A DNA stretch of 64,000 bases from Mesorhizobium huakuii (GTDB lineage: Bacteria > Pseudomonadota > Alphaproteobacteria > Rhizobiales > Rhizobiaceae): assembly GCF_014189455.1 (NCBI RefSeq), contig NZ_CP050296.1, positions 6,630,001 to 6,694,000 of the forward strand, in the 5' to 3' direction. Every line of letters starts with the position of its first letter. The stretch's first letter is position 1. Positions 39,300 to 51,367 of this stretch are shown here, one piece after another. Made by a program: the position numbers and the translations under genes. The notes under the pieces are model-generated. The model was given only the letters and a program-made list of their open reading frames with translations, was not told where the DNA came from and did not search any database.

Positions 39300-39656
39300 T
39301 CATGACTTCTGTTGCAGGCTCCTGATCATCGAACGCAGCATTTTCCCAATATCGTCGGCCTGGCCAAGCAAGTTGGCGACCTCCGCTTCGACCATCAATC
39401 CTACCTCTCCACACAGGATGATATGTGTCTCCAACTCTTTTAGTGAGCCCTGCGCCACACGAAGAAACTGTATGAAGGCTCCTGTACTTTCTCGCCCGTG
39501 ACCTTCAGCGACATTTGCTGCAATGGAAGCAGCCGAGCGTCGTATCTGAGAGGTCATTCCGTATACTTCGCTGTTCGGAAAGCCTTTCGTGGCCGAGTAG
39601 CAATTCACTGCCAACCCTAGGGCCGCCTTCCAAACAATCAGGTCCCTGTAGGAATT
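39300..39656 (-). CDS. Four-helix-bundle protein (23S rRNA IVP / S23 type) in a small cassette
   Basis: About 118 residues of the four-helix-bundle family whose members are encoded in intervening sequences of 23S rRNA genes or as stand-alone genes. The conserved text runs from SYRDLIVWKAALGLAV through FPNSEVYGMTSQIRRSAASIAANVAEGHGR to the C-terminus. No ATG, GTG or TTG precedes the conserved N-terminal SYRDL; the first usable codons are TTG 39614 and GTG 39608, which would cut part of helix 1, so the true start is uncertain. Flanked by inverted heptamer arrays and inserted between two genes of the Anbu locus. Confidence 0.75.
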   Translation of the reverse strand, partial: NSYRDLIVWKAALGLAVNCYSATKGFPNSEVYGMTSQIRRSAASIAANVAEGHGRESTGAFIQFLRVAQGSLKELETHIILCGEVGLMVEAEVANLLGQADDIGKMLRSMIRSLQQKS

Positions 39657-39670
39657 GATCGCCGTCGTAT

Positions 39671-39714
39671 CCCCTCTCTTTCCCTACTCGCTATTCGCTA
39701 CTCTCTATTCGCTC
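39671..39714. repeat. Heptamer array, right arm of the cassette (inverted)
   Basis: Read on the minus strand: GCGAATA, GAGAGTA, GCGAATA, GCGAGTA, then GGGAAAGAGAGGGG. It matches the left array in inverted orientation, both pointing inward. It ends three bases before the ATP-grasp stop codon. Confidence 0.8.
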
Positions 39715-39716
39715 TT

Positions 39717-41135
39717 TCAATCATCCAGCACCCAGGTATCTTTGGTGCCGCCGCCTTGCGAGGAATTGACCACCAGCGAGCCTTCCTTCAGCGCCACGCG
39801 CGTCAGGCCGCCGGGCACGATCTGGATGCGGTCCGAAACCAACACATAAGGCCTGAGGTCGACGTGGCGGGGCGCCAGGCCCTTGTCGGTCAGGATCGGG
39901 CAGGTCGACAGCGCCAGTGTCGGTTGGGCTATGTAGTTCGAAGGCTTCGCCGCCAACTTCTTGGCGAAGGCCTCGCATTCCTTCTTGGTCGCCGCCGGGC
40001 CGACCAGCATGCCGTAGCCGCCGGAGCCGTGCACTTCCTTGATCACCAGTTCATGGATGTGTTCGAGCACATATTTCAGGCTGTCCGGCTCCGAACAGCG
40101 CCAGGTTGGGATGTTGCCGAGGATGGCCTTGCGGCCGGTGTAGAATTCGACGATCTCGGGCATGTAGGAATAGATCGCCTTGTCGTCGGCGATGCCGGTG
40201 CCCGGCGCGTTGGCGATGGTGATGTTGCCGGCGCGGTAGACATCCATGATGCCGGGTATGCCAAGCGCCGAATCCGGCCGGAAGGTCAGCGGGTCGAGGA
40301 AGGAATCGTCGACGCGGCGGTAGAGCACGTCGATCTGCTTGTAGCCTTCGGTCGTGCGCATCGCGACATGGCCGTCGACGACACGCAGATCCTGGCCCTC
40401 GACCAATTGCACGCCCATCTGGTCGGCAAGGAAGGCATGCTCGAAATAGGCGGAGTTGAAACTGCCGGGCGTCAGCACCGCGATGGTCGGCGCGCCCTTG
40501 GTGCTCTGCGGCCGAACCGCCGCCAGCGACTGGCGCAGCAGCTGCGGGTAGTTCTCGACCGGCCGCACCTTGATCTTCTGAAACAGCTCGGGGAACAGCT
40601 GCATCATCGTCTCGCGGTTCTCCAGCATGTAGGAGACGCCGGACGGCGTGCGTGCATTGTCCTCCAACACGTAGAACTCATCTTCGCTGATGCGCACGAT
40701 GTCGACGCCGATAATGTGGGTGTAGACGCCGGCTGGCGGCCGCACCCCGATCATCTCAGGCAGGAACGCCTCGTTCTTGGCGATCAGGTCCCTCGGGACG
40801 CGGCCGGCGCGCAGGATTTCCTGGCGATGATAGATATCGTCGAGGAAGGCGTTCAGCGCCTGCACGCGCTGTTCGATGCCTTGCGTCAGGCGCCGCCACT
40901 CATTGCCTGAAATGATGCGAGGAACGATATCGAACGGGATCAGCCGTTCGGACGCCTCCTGCTCGCCATAGACGGCGAAGGTGATGCCGGTCTTGCGGAA
41001 GACGCGTTCGGCGTCCTGCATCTTCTCGGTAAGTCTGGCTGGATCCTGCTCCTTCAGCCAGCGGTCATAAGCCGAATACGGTCTTCTCAATCCGGAGACT
41101 TCCGGAAGCATTTCATCGAACGCTGCCAATCGCAT
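39717..41135 (-). CDS. Circularly permuted ATP-grasp protein (DUF404/DUF407)
   Basis: 472 residues. A permuted ATP-grasp ligase domain is recognised by IIGVDIVRISEDEFYVLEDNARTPSGVSYMLENR, YKQIDVLYRRVDDSFLDPL, the NAPGTGIADDKAIYSYMPEIVEFY core and the late LVIKEVHGSGGYGMLVGP. Such proteins are predicted to form peptide-like amide bonds; the product is unknown. ATG 41135 is preferred over 41186 because AGGGGAG precedes it. It is upstream of alpha-E, transglutaminase and anbu, but the four-helix cassette now separates it from alpha-E. Confidence 0.9.
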   Translation of the reverse strand: MRLAAFDEMLPEVSGLRRPYSAYDRWLKEQDPARLTEKMQDAERVFRKTGITFAVYGEQEASERLIPFDIVPRIISGNEWRRLTQGIEQRVQALNAFLDDIYHRQEILRAGRVPRDLIAKNEAFLPEMIGVRPPAGVYTHIIGVDIVRISEDEFYVLEDNARTPSGVSYMLENRETMMQLFPELFQKIKVRPVENYPQLLRQSLAAVRPQSTKGAPTIAVLTPGSFNSAYFEHAFLADQMGVQLVEGQDLRVVDGHVAMRTTEGYKQIDVLYRRVDDSFLDPLTFRPDSALGIPGIMDVYRAGNITIANAPGTGIADDKAIYSYMPEIVEFYTGRKAILGNIPTWRCSEPDSLKYVLEHIHELVIKEVHGSGGYGMLVGPAATKKECEAFAKKLAAKPSNYIAQPTLALSTCPILTDKGLAPRHVDLRPYVLVSDRIQIVPGGLTRVALKEGSLVVNSSQGGGTKDTWVLDD

Positions 41136-41299
41136 ACTCCCCTGTGACGCCATTTCACTGGCGTCGCCGCAGAAAATCAAGCGCAATCGGTGATTTGGGA
41201 GATCGCGACGATCAGTATGTTGCGGCTGCCTAAAGTTTGGGCAGCTGAAATATGACCTTGATCAGGCTTTGCCTCGTGCCCGGGCAGATGCCTTCCCGG

Positions 41300-41536
41300 C
41301 TAGAAGGCGCGGAAGGTGACGACCGTGAACGTGTCCTTGATGCCGGGGAGAATCTGCACCTTCTCGTTGACGAAATGGCCGACGTCTTCCTCGTCATCGA
41401 CATAGAATTTGGCGAGCAGATCGTAATTGCCGGCGGTGGAGTAGATCTCCGAGGCGATCTCGGCATCGGCAAGCGCGCTGGCAACCTCGTAGGATTTGCC
41501 CAACTCGCATTTGATCTGCACGAAAAACGCCTTCAT
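41300..41536 (-). CDS. Stand-alone RAM (Lrp/AsnC ligand-binding) domain protein
   Basis: 78 residues forming only the alpha/beta sandwich of Lrp/AsnC regulators (FVQIKCELGKSYEVASAL ... GNYDLLAKFYVDDEEDVGHFV ... KDTFTVVTF), without a DNA-binding domain. These small proteins bind amino acids and may modulate full-length Lrp proteins. The ligand is unknown. Confidence 0.85.
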   Translation of the reverse strand: MKAFFVQIKCELGKSYEVASALADAEIASEIYSTAGNYDLLAKFYVDDEEDVGHFVNEKVQILPGIKDTFTVVTFRAF

Positions 41537-41852
41537 GGCTTCGTCCCGCTAAACGTCCAAGTCCAAGCGGCCCTTCTGGCAGACTGGAGGCGGCCTTTCA
41601 AGCACTGGAATGCGCGCTGAGCCGGCGCGGGCCCTGGCCACGGCCTCGCGCAGCTCCACAACCGGCATGCCGCGCTTGAACAGCCGGCCGCCGACGAGCG
41701 CCCCACCTTAAAGGAAGCTTAAGCACAGGGAATCCGCCACGGCGAGGACGAATATTGGCGGACGCTGAAACCGTGAAGCGCCCTCGCGCGTATGTTAGGA
41801 TGTCTCCTGGCTTTTTCCGGAGGCATCTTTAGAGGGACAGTGGAGACAGGCC
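41537..41852. other. Intergenic region with a possible gene remnant
   Basis: About 316 bases. On the minus strand an open frame ending at TAG 41549-41551 and starting at a GTG near 41702 gives about 50 residues that look coding (GALVGGRLFKRGMPVVELRE), but I cannot name a family, and no ribosome site or longer frame supports it. It may be the 3' remnant of a lost gene. The rest must contain the promoter of the DUF4864 gene. Confidence 0.3.
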
Positions 41853-42266
41853 ATGCGCCGCGCCTTTTTCGCATTCGCGTTCGTCATGCTGGCGTTCTCG
41901 GCGTTTGCCGGCGATGCCGAAATCAAGGCAGGCCAGGCTGTCATCGATGGCCAGTTGAAGGCGCTGCTGGCCGATGACGGCGCCAAGGCCTACAGCTTCG
42001 CCGCTCCCAACGTGAAGCAGGTGTTCCCGACCGTCGACGCTTTCATGAACATGGTGACCAATGGCTACCCGCCGGTGCGCAAGCCGCAGTCCTATGCCTT
42101 TGGCAAGGTCGAGCAGACAGGTCCAGGATCGATCATCCAGCAGGTGCTGATCGTCGGCCCCGACGGCAAGGATTATGAGGCGGTCTACACGCTGCAGCAG
42201 CAGCCCGACGGCACCTTCCAGATCACCGGCTGCAGCCTGCGCGCGTCGAATTCGCTGAGTACTTGA
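41853..42266 (+). CDS. Secreted DUF4864 family protein
   Basis: 137 residues. Signal peptide MRRAFFAFAFVMLAFSAFAG is followed by a small alpha/beta domain of the DUF4864 type (AGQAVIDGQLKALLADDGAKAYSFAAPNVKQVFP, and C-terminal YEAVYTLQQQPDGTFQITGC). It is probably periplasmic. No function is known. Transcribed alone, toward the low-GC gene. Confidence 0.75.
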   Translation: MRRAFFAFAFVMLAFSAFAGDAEIKAGQAVIDGQLKALLADDGAKAYSFAAPNVKQVFPTVDAFMNMVTNGYPPVRKPQSYAFGKVEQTGPGSIIQQVLIVGPDGKDYEAVYTLQQQPDGTFQITGCSLRASNSLST

Positions 42267-42411
42267 GACTCCATTTAAGGCGTGTGGATGTTCGGAACGT
42301 CTTGAAGGGATCAAGCTTCAGACGGTGCGGTTAGCACTTCGCGGAGCCGTCACCACGTTCGACGGCATACGCTTCATTGCTTTAGCGGATTGCGGAATAC
42401 TCACTTGAACC

Positions 42412-43401
42412 ATGATCACAGAATGTGGATGTGCTATGGTGATGATGTTTTCTCGGCAACGACCTTATTGTGTGAATTGCATGAGGGAATTGGATTTCGC
42501 CGTCGTTCAAGCGATTTTTTCCGCTGTTTGGCTTACGGCGCTTTTGATGCTCGTGTTCTGGGCGGTGAACCATCGTTCATTTGTTCGCCGCAACTATGTA
42601 ACCCGTGGATATTCACCAAAAATGAAGAAGGCGACGCCCGAAATCGAACAGGGTGCATCAATTCCTTTCAAAGTTCGCGAAACCTTCCCAGGTCGAATTT
42701 TGGGGATCAAGGAATGGACTCCCGGGGAGATCAACCTCATCATTACATCCTACAAGGAGCGCCATCCTGAGGAATGGCAGGCCTATCTTGATGCCGAGAG
42801 CAACAATGGGTTCATTTCGAGTGCGATGAGCGATCGCATCTATCTATTCATTGAGGAATTGTTTCCCGGCCTCCATCGGAAGCATTATCGTGCCGGCGTG
42901 GTTGATTTTCGATTTGCCAATTCGCGTACTTTTCACTTTTCCATGTGGCAGCCTGAAAATCGACTCTTGCGCAGGGAAAATCTGTCGGCGCACATAAAGA
43001 AACATCGGCAAGTTGTTAATGGCGAAGTCGAATGGAATGAAGAGCAGGCCATTATTTTGCTCGAGCATATACGGAACAATGACCCAGATCTCTGGGCATA
43101 CTATTGCGACGCATACAACAACATCGGCTTCTTAGGCCCCGGAATTGTCGGTCGAATTAAGGCGCATATTGCGGCTCTGTTTCCTCTTCCGGAGGATTGT
43201 AGCAATAACGGTGTAATGCGCGGGCTATTGGATGAGGCCAATCGCCGGTATGGCTTTGAAATGCTCAAGCCGGAAAACGCCAAGATATTAGATCGGCTTG
43301 AGACTGAGTGGTTCAATGAGCGGCGTGGGTGGATGACTTTTGAAGATTGGCATCAGCAGGTAAAGTTGCGCCCCAAAAACAGTCCAGACAAACGTGATTA
43401 A
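42412..43401 (+). CDS. Unrecognised low-GC protein with two copies of a 51-residue motif
   Basis: 329 residues, no family recognised. One membrane span near the N-terminus ([23 protein letters not shown], about 30-52) with a Cys-rich stretch before it. Residues 102-152 and 208-258 are two ungapped copies of one motif: W, then P-x2-W-x2-Y, D-A-x2-N-x-GF, and finally RI-x3-I-x2-LFP, 15 of 51 residues identical. The composition is far more AT-rich than the neighbours, which suggests recent transfer. The start is uncertain (ATG 42412, or 42481 after the first Cys cluster); neither has a strong ribosome site. The 3' end overlaps tgt by four bases. Confidence 0.7.
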   Translation: MITECGCAMVMMFSRQRPYCVNCMRELDFAVVQAIFSAVWLTALLMLVFWAVNHRSFVRRNYVTRGYSPKMKKATPEIEQGASIPFKVRETFPGRILGIKEWTPGEINLIITSYKERHPEEWQAYLDAESNNGFISSAMSDRIYLFIEELFPGLHRKHYRAGVVDFRFANSRTFHFSMWQPENRLLRRENLSAHIKKHRQVVNGEVEWNEEQAIILLEHIRNNDPDLWAYYCDAYNNIGFLGPGIVGRIKAHIAALFPLPEDCSNNGVMRGLLDEANRRYGFEMLKPENAKILDRLETEWFNERRGWMTFEDWHQQVKLRPKNSPDKRD

Positions 43402-44537
43402 GACCGCACTGCCGCCGGAATATCGCCTCTCGCCCAGCCCTCGGAAATCTCCGCCGCGCGGGCTTCGAAGGTTTGGGCTTCGATCGCAGCGCGGATGTCC
43501 TGCATCAGCTTCTGGTAATAGAAAAGATTGTTCCAGGTCAGCAGCATGGCGCCTAGCGCCTCCTGTGAGCGCACCAGATGATGCAGATAGGCGCGCGAAT
43601 AGTCCCGCGCCGCCGGGCAGTCGCTTTCCTCGTCGAGCGGGCGCGGGTCGTCGGCATGGCGGGCATTGCGCAGATTGACCTTGCCGCGCCTGGTGTAGGC
43701 CAGGCCGTGCCGGCCGGCCCGCGTCGGCATCACGCAGTCGAACATGTCGATGCCGCGCGCCACCGATTTCAGGATATCGTCGGGCGTGCCGACGCCCATG
43801 AGATAGCGCGGCTTGTTATCAGGCAGTTCCGGACAGGTGATGTCGAGCATCTCGAGCATCACCGCTTGCGGCTCGCCGACCGCTAGGCCGCCAACCGCAT
43901 AGCCCTTCAGCTCCATCGCGCTCAGCGCCTGCGCCGAACGCACGCGCAACGCCGCATTGTCGCCGCCTTGCACGATGCCGAACATCGCCTTGCCCGGCTG
44001 GTCGCCAAACGCCGTCTTGCAGCGCTCGGCCCAGCGCAGCGACAGCTCCATGGCGCGCTCGATCTCCTTCAGCTCGGCCGGCAGCGCCGTGCATTCGTCG
44101 AGCTGCATTTGGATATCGGAATCGAGCAGGCCCTGGATCTCGATCGAGCGCTCCGGCGACATTTCGTAGGGCGCGCCATCGATATGCGAGCGGAAAGTGA
44201 CGCCTTTCTCAGTCAGTTTCCTGAGCTTCGACAGCGACATCACCTGAAAACCGCCGCTGTCGGTCAGGATCGGATGCGGCCAGCGGGCGAATTCATGCAA
44301 ACCGCCAAGCCGCGCCACACGCTCGGCGCCAGGGCGCAGCATCAGATGATAGGTGTTGCCCAGGATGATGTCGGCGCCGACGCCGCGCACCTGGTCCATA
44401 TACATGGTCTTGACGGTGCCGCCGGTGCCGACCGGCATGAAGGCCGGCGTACGGATCTCGCCGTGCGGCATGTCGATCAGACCGCGCCGCGCCTTGCCGT
44501 CGGTGGCGAGGACCTTGAAGCTGAACGGCTTAGCCAT
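43398..44537 (-). CDS. tgt: tRNA-guanine transglycosylase
   Basis: 379 residues, as expected. Exchanges guanine-34 of GUN-anticodon tRNAs for preQ1. The nucleophile/base region ([15 protein letters not shown]), [36 protein letters not shown] and the Zn-binding cysteine cluster around [15 protein letters not shown] are present. Close to queA, which performs a later step of queuosine synthesis, with a small hypothetical gene between. Confidence 0.97.
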   Translation of the reverse strand: MAKPFSFKVLATDGKARRGLIDMPHGEIRTPAFMPVGTGGTVKTMYMDQVRGVGADIILGNTYHLMLRPGAERVARLGGLHEFARWPHPILTDSGGFQVMSLSKLRKLTEKGVTFRSHIDGAPYEMSPERSIEIQGLLDSDIQMQLDECTALPAELKEIERAMELSLRWAERCKTAFGDQPGKAMFGIVQGGDNAALRVRSAQALSAMELKGYAVGGLAVGEPQAVMLEMLDITCPELPDNKPRYLMGVGTPDDILKSVARGIDMFDCVMPTRAGRHGLAYTRRGKVNLRNARHADDPRPLDEESDCPAARDYSRAYLHHLVRSQEALGAMLLTWNNLFYYQKLMQDIRAAIEAQTFEARAAEISEGWARGDIPAAVRS

Positions 44538-44799
44538 TGAATTCCTTGTCGTGGATCGGCGCGTCAGGCGCCTGTCTGTCGAGCGACTGCCGGTATTGGA
44601 TGCAGCCGCGCATGAATTTGGGCCAGGGCGGCACGGCGATTGCCGGTTCGGTTTTCTCCGGCAACAGGTCCCACAAATCGGGGTGGTGCCAGCAAAGATC
44701 GTGGCCCGATGTGTCGCGATGCGCGCGAATGCCGGCGCGCAGTTTTCTCACCTCGGCGATCAGGCTTTCGCGGTCAAGGGCTTCAAGATCATCATCCAT
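44530..44799 (-). CDS. Small hypothetical protein between queA and tgt
   Basis: 89 residues from ATG 44799. An acidic helical N-terminus ([28 protein letters not shown]) precedes a His/Trp-rich motif [17 protein letters not shown], seen in a rhizobial family of unknown function. It overlaps the ends of queA and tgt by a few bases, so the three are one operon. Confidence 0.7.
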   Translation of the reverse strand: MDDDLEALDRESLIAEVRKLRAGIRAHRDTSGHDLCWHHPDLWDLLPEKTEPAIAVPPWPKFMRGCIQYRQSLDRQAPDAPIHDKEFNG

Positions 44800-45877
44800 C
44801 GCTCGTCTCCGCTCGATACAGCAGGCTTGCGTCTCCATAGGAGTAGAACCTGTAGCGGTTCGCAACGGCATGCGCATAGGCCGCACGCATCGTGTCGAGG
44901 CCGCTGAAGGCCGAAACCAGCATGAACAGCGTCGAGCGCGGCAGATGGAAATTGGTGATCAGCATGTCGGCGGTGCGAAAATGGTAGCCGGGCGTGATGA
45001 AGATATCGGTCGGGCCGGACCACGCAGGCACCGTACCGTCTTCGCGCGCCGCACTCTCCAGCAGCCGCAGCGAGGTCGTGCCGACAGCGATGATGCGCCC
45101 GCCCCTCGCTTTGGCTGCATTCAGCGCGTCGGCTGTTTCCCGGCTGACCGAACCTATCTCGGCATGCATCTTGTGGTCGGCGGTATCGTCCACCTTGACC
45201 GGCAGGAACGTGCCTGCGCCGACATGCAAGGTCACGAAGTGGCGTTCGACCCCCTTGGCGTCGAGCGCCGCAAAAAGCTCCGGCGTGAAATGCAGGCCGG
45301 CAGTGGGCGCGGCAACGGCGCCTTCCTCCCTTGCATAAATAGTCTGGTAATCGGCACGATCGCGCTCGTCGTCATCGCGCTTCGAGGCAATGTAAGGCGG
45401 TAGTGGAATGTGGCCGACGGCGTGCAGCGCCTCGTCGAGGAACGGCCCCGACAGGTCGAAGCCGAGCAGCGCCTCACCGCCCTCGCCCTTCTCGATCACC
45501 GTGGCGTCGAGCTGGCCGAGGAAGCAGGAATTGCCGTCATGGCCGAAATGGATGCGATCGCCGGCGGCAATGCGCTTGCCCGGCCGCATGAAGGCCAGCC
45601 AGCGGTCCGGCGCCACGCGCATATGAAGTGTCGCTTCGACCTGCGCCGCCGCTTCGCCGCGTCGCCTTATGCCTTTGAGCTGCGCCGGAATGACCTTGGT
45701 ATCGTTGAACAGCAGCACATCGCCGGCCCTGAGCAAGGATGGCAGGTCGCCGACCGTACGGTCGTCTAGCGACTCACCCGGTTTTACCACCAGCATCTTG
45801 GCGCTGTCGCGCGGCTCCGCCGGGCGGAGCGCGATGCGCTCTTCCGGCAGATCGAAGTCAAAGAGATCGACGCGCAT
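44792..45877 (-). CDS. queA: S-adenosylmethionine:tRNA ribosyltransferase-isomerase
   Basis: 361 residues. Adds the cyclopentenediol from SAM to preQ1 in tRNA. Family motifs [18 protein letters not shown] at the start, [37 protein letters not shown] and [19 protein letters not shown] are intact. The start shares a base with the stop of the upstream transporter gene (45877). Confidence 0.97.
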   Translation of the reverse strand: MRVDLFDFDLPEERIALRPAEPRDSAKMLVVKPGESLDDRTVGDLPSLLRAGDVLLFNDTKVIPAQLKGIRRRGEAAAQVEATLHMRVAPDRWLAFMRPGKRIAAGDRIHFGHDGNSCFLGQLDATVIEKGEGGEALLGFDLSGPFLDEALHAVGHIPLPPYIASKRDDDERDRADYQTIYAREEGAVAAPTAGLHFTPELFAALDAKGVERHFVTLHVGAGTFLPVKVDDTADHKMHAEIGSVSRETADALNAAKARGGRIIAVGTTSLRLLESAAREDGTVPAWSGPTDIFITPGYHFRTADMLITNFHLPRSTLFMLVSAFSGLDTMRAAYAHAVANRYRFYSYGDASLLYRAETSDG

Positions 45878-46326
45878 CAGTAGAGCCGGATGAGCAGCGC
45901 TCCGGCCAAGAGCAGCACCGCGCCGGCGACGCGGCCGAGCGAGATTTCACGCACCGCGACGCCAAGGAAACCGACACGGTCGATGAGCATGCCGGCCAGC
46001 AGCTGGCCGGCCACCAGGAACGCCATCAGCGCGGCGGCGCCGATGCGCGGCGTCAGGATAGTCGAAAGCGTAACATAGAAGCCGCCGAGCATGCCGCCGG
46101 CGACGAACAGCCAAGGCGCCGGCGCCTTCCAGTCGAGCGAAATGCCTTGCAGCTTCACCACCGTGACGGAGATGATGCCGAGCACGATCGCACCCGACAG
46201 GAACGAAAACGCAGCCGCCGCGACTGGGAGACCCAGGTCGCGCGCCAGCTGCGAATTGATCGGGGCCTGGATGGCAATGAAAGCGCCGGACAGGATGCCG
46301 AGAAGCGACCAGACGACGCCCATCAT
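45877..46326 (-). CDS. DMT superfamily small transporter (DUF606/YdcZ type)
   Basis: 149 residues with about five transmembrane spans, starting [28 protein letters not shown], which is the DUF606 signature. Half-size transporters of this family usually act as dimers. The substrate is unknown. The stop overlaps the queA start. Confidence 0.75.
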   Translation of the reverse strand: MMGVVWSLLGILSGAFIAIQAPINSQLARDLGLPVAAAAFSFLSGAIVLGIISVTVVKLQGISLDWKAPAPWLFVAGGMLGGFYVTLSTILTPRIGAAALMAFLVAGQLLAGMLIDRVGFLGVAVREISLGRVAGAVLLLAGALLIRLY

Positions 46327-46338
46327 TGCCGTTTCGCC

Positions 46339-46850
46339 TTACTTGACGTCTGCCGCGACCTTCAGAGACACGATCTTGTCGGGATCGACCACCGGCTCGC
46401 CGCGCTTGATCTTGTCGACATTGTCCATGCCTTCGATGACCTGGCCCCAGACCGTGTACTGGCGGTTGAGGAAGGCTGCATCGTCGAAGCAGATGAAAAA
46501 CTGCGAATTGGCCGAGTTCGGGTTCTGCGCACGCGCCATCGAGCAGGTGCCGCGCCATGGTTGGCGTTGGAGAATTCAGCCTTCAGGTCGGGCTTGTCGG
46601 AACCGCCCATGCCGGCGCGGGAAGGCGCAAAGGTCGGCTTGTTCGAATTGCCGAACTTCACGTCGCCGGTCTGCGCCATGAAGCCGTCGATGACGCGGTG
46701 GAAAACGACGCCATCATAGGCGCCTTCCCTGGCCAGTTCCTTGATGCGGGCGACATGGCCGGGCGCCAGGTCGGGGAAAAGTTCGATGACGACCTTGCCT
46801 TTGGTCGTTTCCAGGATGAGCGCGTTCTCGCGGTCCTTGATTTCAGCCAT
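46339..46850 (-). CDS. ppiB: Cytosolic peptidyl-prolyl cis-trans isomerase (cyclophilin), frameshifted
   Basis: About 170 residues if repaired. Cyclophilin motifs VVFHRVIDGFMAQTGDV and GGSDKPDLKAEFSNANHG precede the break at about 46549-46556, and MARAQNPNSANSQFFICFDDA continues in another frame to 46339. One added base (GCCGCGCC to GCCGCGGCC on +) joins them with the expected NHGRGTCSMARA. No signal peptide, so it is cytosolic. The adjacent gene 46879-47466 is a paralogue with a signal peptide. Confidence 0.88.
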
Positions 46851-46878
46851 GTCAGATATCCTTTTGAGAAAACAGAAA

Positions 46879-47466
46879 TTACTTGTCGGCGGCGATGCGC
46901 ACCTTGATCATCTGGTCAGGGTCGGAGACCGTACCGTTGTCCGCCTCGTCACCCTTCTTGATGTGGTCCACCAGTTGCATGCCGCTGACGACATTGCCGA
47001 CGATGGTGTACTGGCCATCGAGCGGCGGCGCCGGCGCGAACATGATGAAGAACTGCGAATTTGCGGAGTTCGGATCCTGCGAGCGGGCCATGCCGACCAC
47101 GCCACGCTTGTAGTGCTCGGTCTGCGAGAATTCGGCTGGCAGGTCGGGCAGGTCGGAACCGCCGGTGCCGACGGCCTGGGCATTAAAGCCCTTCTTCATG
47201 TTGCCGAACTTGACGTCGCCGGTCTGCGCCATGAAGCCGTCGATGACACGATGGAAAGCGACATTGTCATAGGCATGGTCACGCACCAGCTTCTTGATCT
47301 GCGCGACATGCTTGGGCGCGAGATCGGGCCGAAGCGCGATGGTGACGTCGCCGTCCTTCAGCGTGATGATCATGGTGTTTTCGGGATCGGCGGCATAGGC
47401 CGAGACAGACGCGGTCACGAGACCGGCAAGCACGACTAGGAACGAGGCAAGCTTTTTCAGCTGCAT
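46879..47466 (-). CDS. Periplasmic peptidyl-prolyl cis-trans isomerase (cyclophilin)
   Basis: 195 residues with a signal peptide (KLASFLVVLAGLVTASVSAYA). The cyclophilin core includes AFHRVIDGFMAQTGDVKFG, GGSDLPDLPAEFS, VVGMARSQDPNSANSQFFIMF and DGQYTIVGNVVSGM. It assists folding of exported proteins. Directly upstream of ppiB on the same strand. Confidence 0.93.
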   Translation of the reverse strand: MQLKKLASFLVVLAGLVTASVSAYAADPENTMIITLKDGDVTIALRPDLAPKHVAQIKKLVRDHAYDNVAFHRVIDGFMAQTGDVKFGNMKKGFNAQAVGTGGSDLPDLPAEFSQTEHYKRGVVGMARSQDPNSANSQFFIMFAPAPPLDGQYTIVGNVVSGMQLVDHIKKGDEADNGTVSDPDQMIKVRIAADK

Positions 47467-47483
47467 GGTCTTCTCCGAGAAAC

Positions 47484-47984
47484 TTATTTTGCAAATTTGG
47501 CGGTGAGCGCGCCAGCGACCGCCGCCGGCACGAAGGGGCGGATGTCGCCGCCCATCGAGGCTATCTGGCGCACAAGTGTGGCGGTAATGGTGCGTACCGA
47601 CGGGCTGGCGGGCAGAAAAACCGTCTGCAACTCGGGCGCCATGGTCTCGTTCATCCCGGCCATCTGCATTTCGTAATCGAGATCGGTGCCGTCGCGCAAG
47701 CCACGGATCATGATCGAAGCGCCCTCTCTCCTGGCAGCATCAATGACCAGCCCGTCGAAGGCGACCACCTTGATGCGGGCGCTATCGCGACCGAATTCGG
47801 CTTTCGTGGCGGCTTCGATCAACTGCACCCGCTCCTCGAAGGAGAACAACGGCTTCTTGCCCGGATGAATGCCGATCGCGGCATAGACGATGTCGGCCAC
47901 GGCCAGCGACGCCTTCAGCACGTCGAGATGGCCGTTGGTCAGCGGGTCGAAGGAGCCGGCGTAAAGGGCGGTGCGTTCAGTCAT
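47484..47984 (-). CDS. coaD: Phosphopantetheine adenylyltransferase
   Basis: 166 residues. Transfers AMP to 4'-phosphopantetheine in coenzyme A synthesis. The nucleotidyltransferase motif TNGHLDVL (T/HxGH), GSFDPL at the start, and the late [23 protein letters not shown] (ISSx2VR equivalent) are present. It lies 17 bases before the cyclophilin pair. Confidence 0.96.
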   Translation of the reverse strand: MTERTALYAGSFDPLTNGHLDVLKASLAVADIVYAAIGIHPGKKPLFSFEERVQLIEAATKAEFGRDSARIKVVAFDGLVIDAARREGASIMIRGLRDGTDLDYEMQMAGMNETMAPELQTVFLPASPSVRTITATLVRQIASMGGDIRPFVPAAVAGALTAKFAK

Positions 47985-48178
47985 GGCAGGTGCTTCTAGC
48001 GAGCCTCTCTCGCAAAGGCAAATCCGATCGGCGCGAAGGCCGTGAACCTTTTCCGGCGCATGAACGACAGATGAACACGCTGATCACGAAGCCTTCACGC
48101 AGCGTTCACTAGGTTGCACCTTAATAAGATGAAACCAAAATCCCATCTATCCGTTGTAAGGCGCAGGAGAACACGCAT

Positions 48179-48331
48179 ATGCTGATCTACATGCTCGCCA
48201 CCGCAATGACCGTCGCCATGCTGATCGCCACCGTATTTGGGCTGCATCAGGAGGCACAACGCGTCCGCGTCAAGGCAACCACCAAGCGCTTCGAAGGCTT
48301 CGGCCCGCGCAAGCCATATCGTCACTACTAA
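48179..48331 (+). CDS. 50-residue single-span membrane peptide
   Basis: Encodes MLIYMLATAMTVAMLIATVF as a membrane span, then a basic C-terminal tail rich in Arg/Lys/His ending RKPYRHY. AGGAG at 48164-48168 supports ATG 48179. It is followed at once by a strong hairpin. I do not recognise a family. Confidence 0.55.
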   Translation: MLIYMLATAMTVAMLIATVFGLHQEAQRVRVKATTKRFEGFGPRKPYRHY

Positions 48332-48334
48332 CTC

Positions 48335-48387
48335 AGTCCAGACTTGCTGCCGCGCCGGCCAAGGGGCCGGCGTTGCTATGTCTGGAC

Positions 48388-48388
<1 letters not shown>
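48335..48388. terminator. Bidirectional terminator hairpin between the small peptide gene and gyrA
   Basis: AGTCCAGAC (48335-48343) pairs with GTCTGGACT (48380-48388), with an inner GCCGGCC/GGCCGGC stem. It reaches the gyrA stop codon and would end transcription from either side. Confidence 0.75.
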
Positions 48389-51192
<2,804 letters not shown>

Positions 51193-51367
51193 ATCGGATC
51201 ACAATCTAATCAGGAATCACTCACCGCTTATATAGGAAGCGCGGCCGAAACTCCAATGTTCGCGCCACTTTTCCAGTGTCATTTTTGATGGTAATTTCAA
51301 AAGGATACCGCAGATTGCGACGATATGGCCACAACGCTTTTCGCCGCCACCAAGGCAAAAGCCGGCA

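Noticed and set aside
39300..39656. Four-helix protein as a bAvd partner of a diversity-generating retroelement
   Set aside because: No reverse transcriptase, template or variable repeat is in the window.
39256..39714. Heptamer arrays read as a CRISPR
   Set aside because: Units are 7 bases without spacers, only four per side and in inverted orientation; no cas genes.
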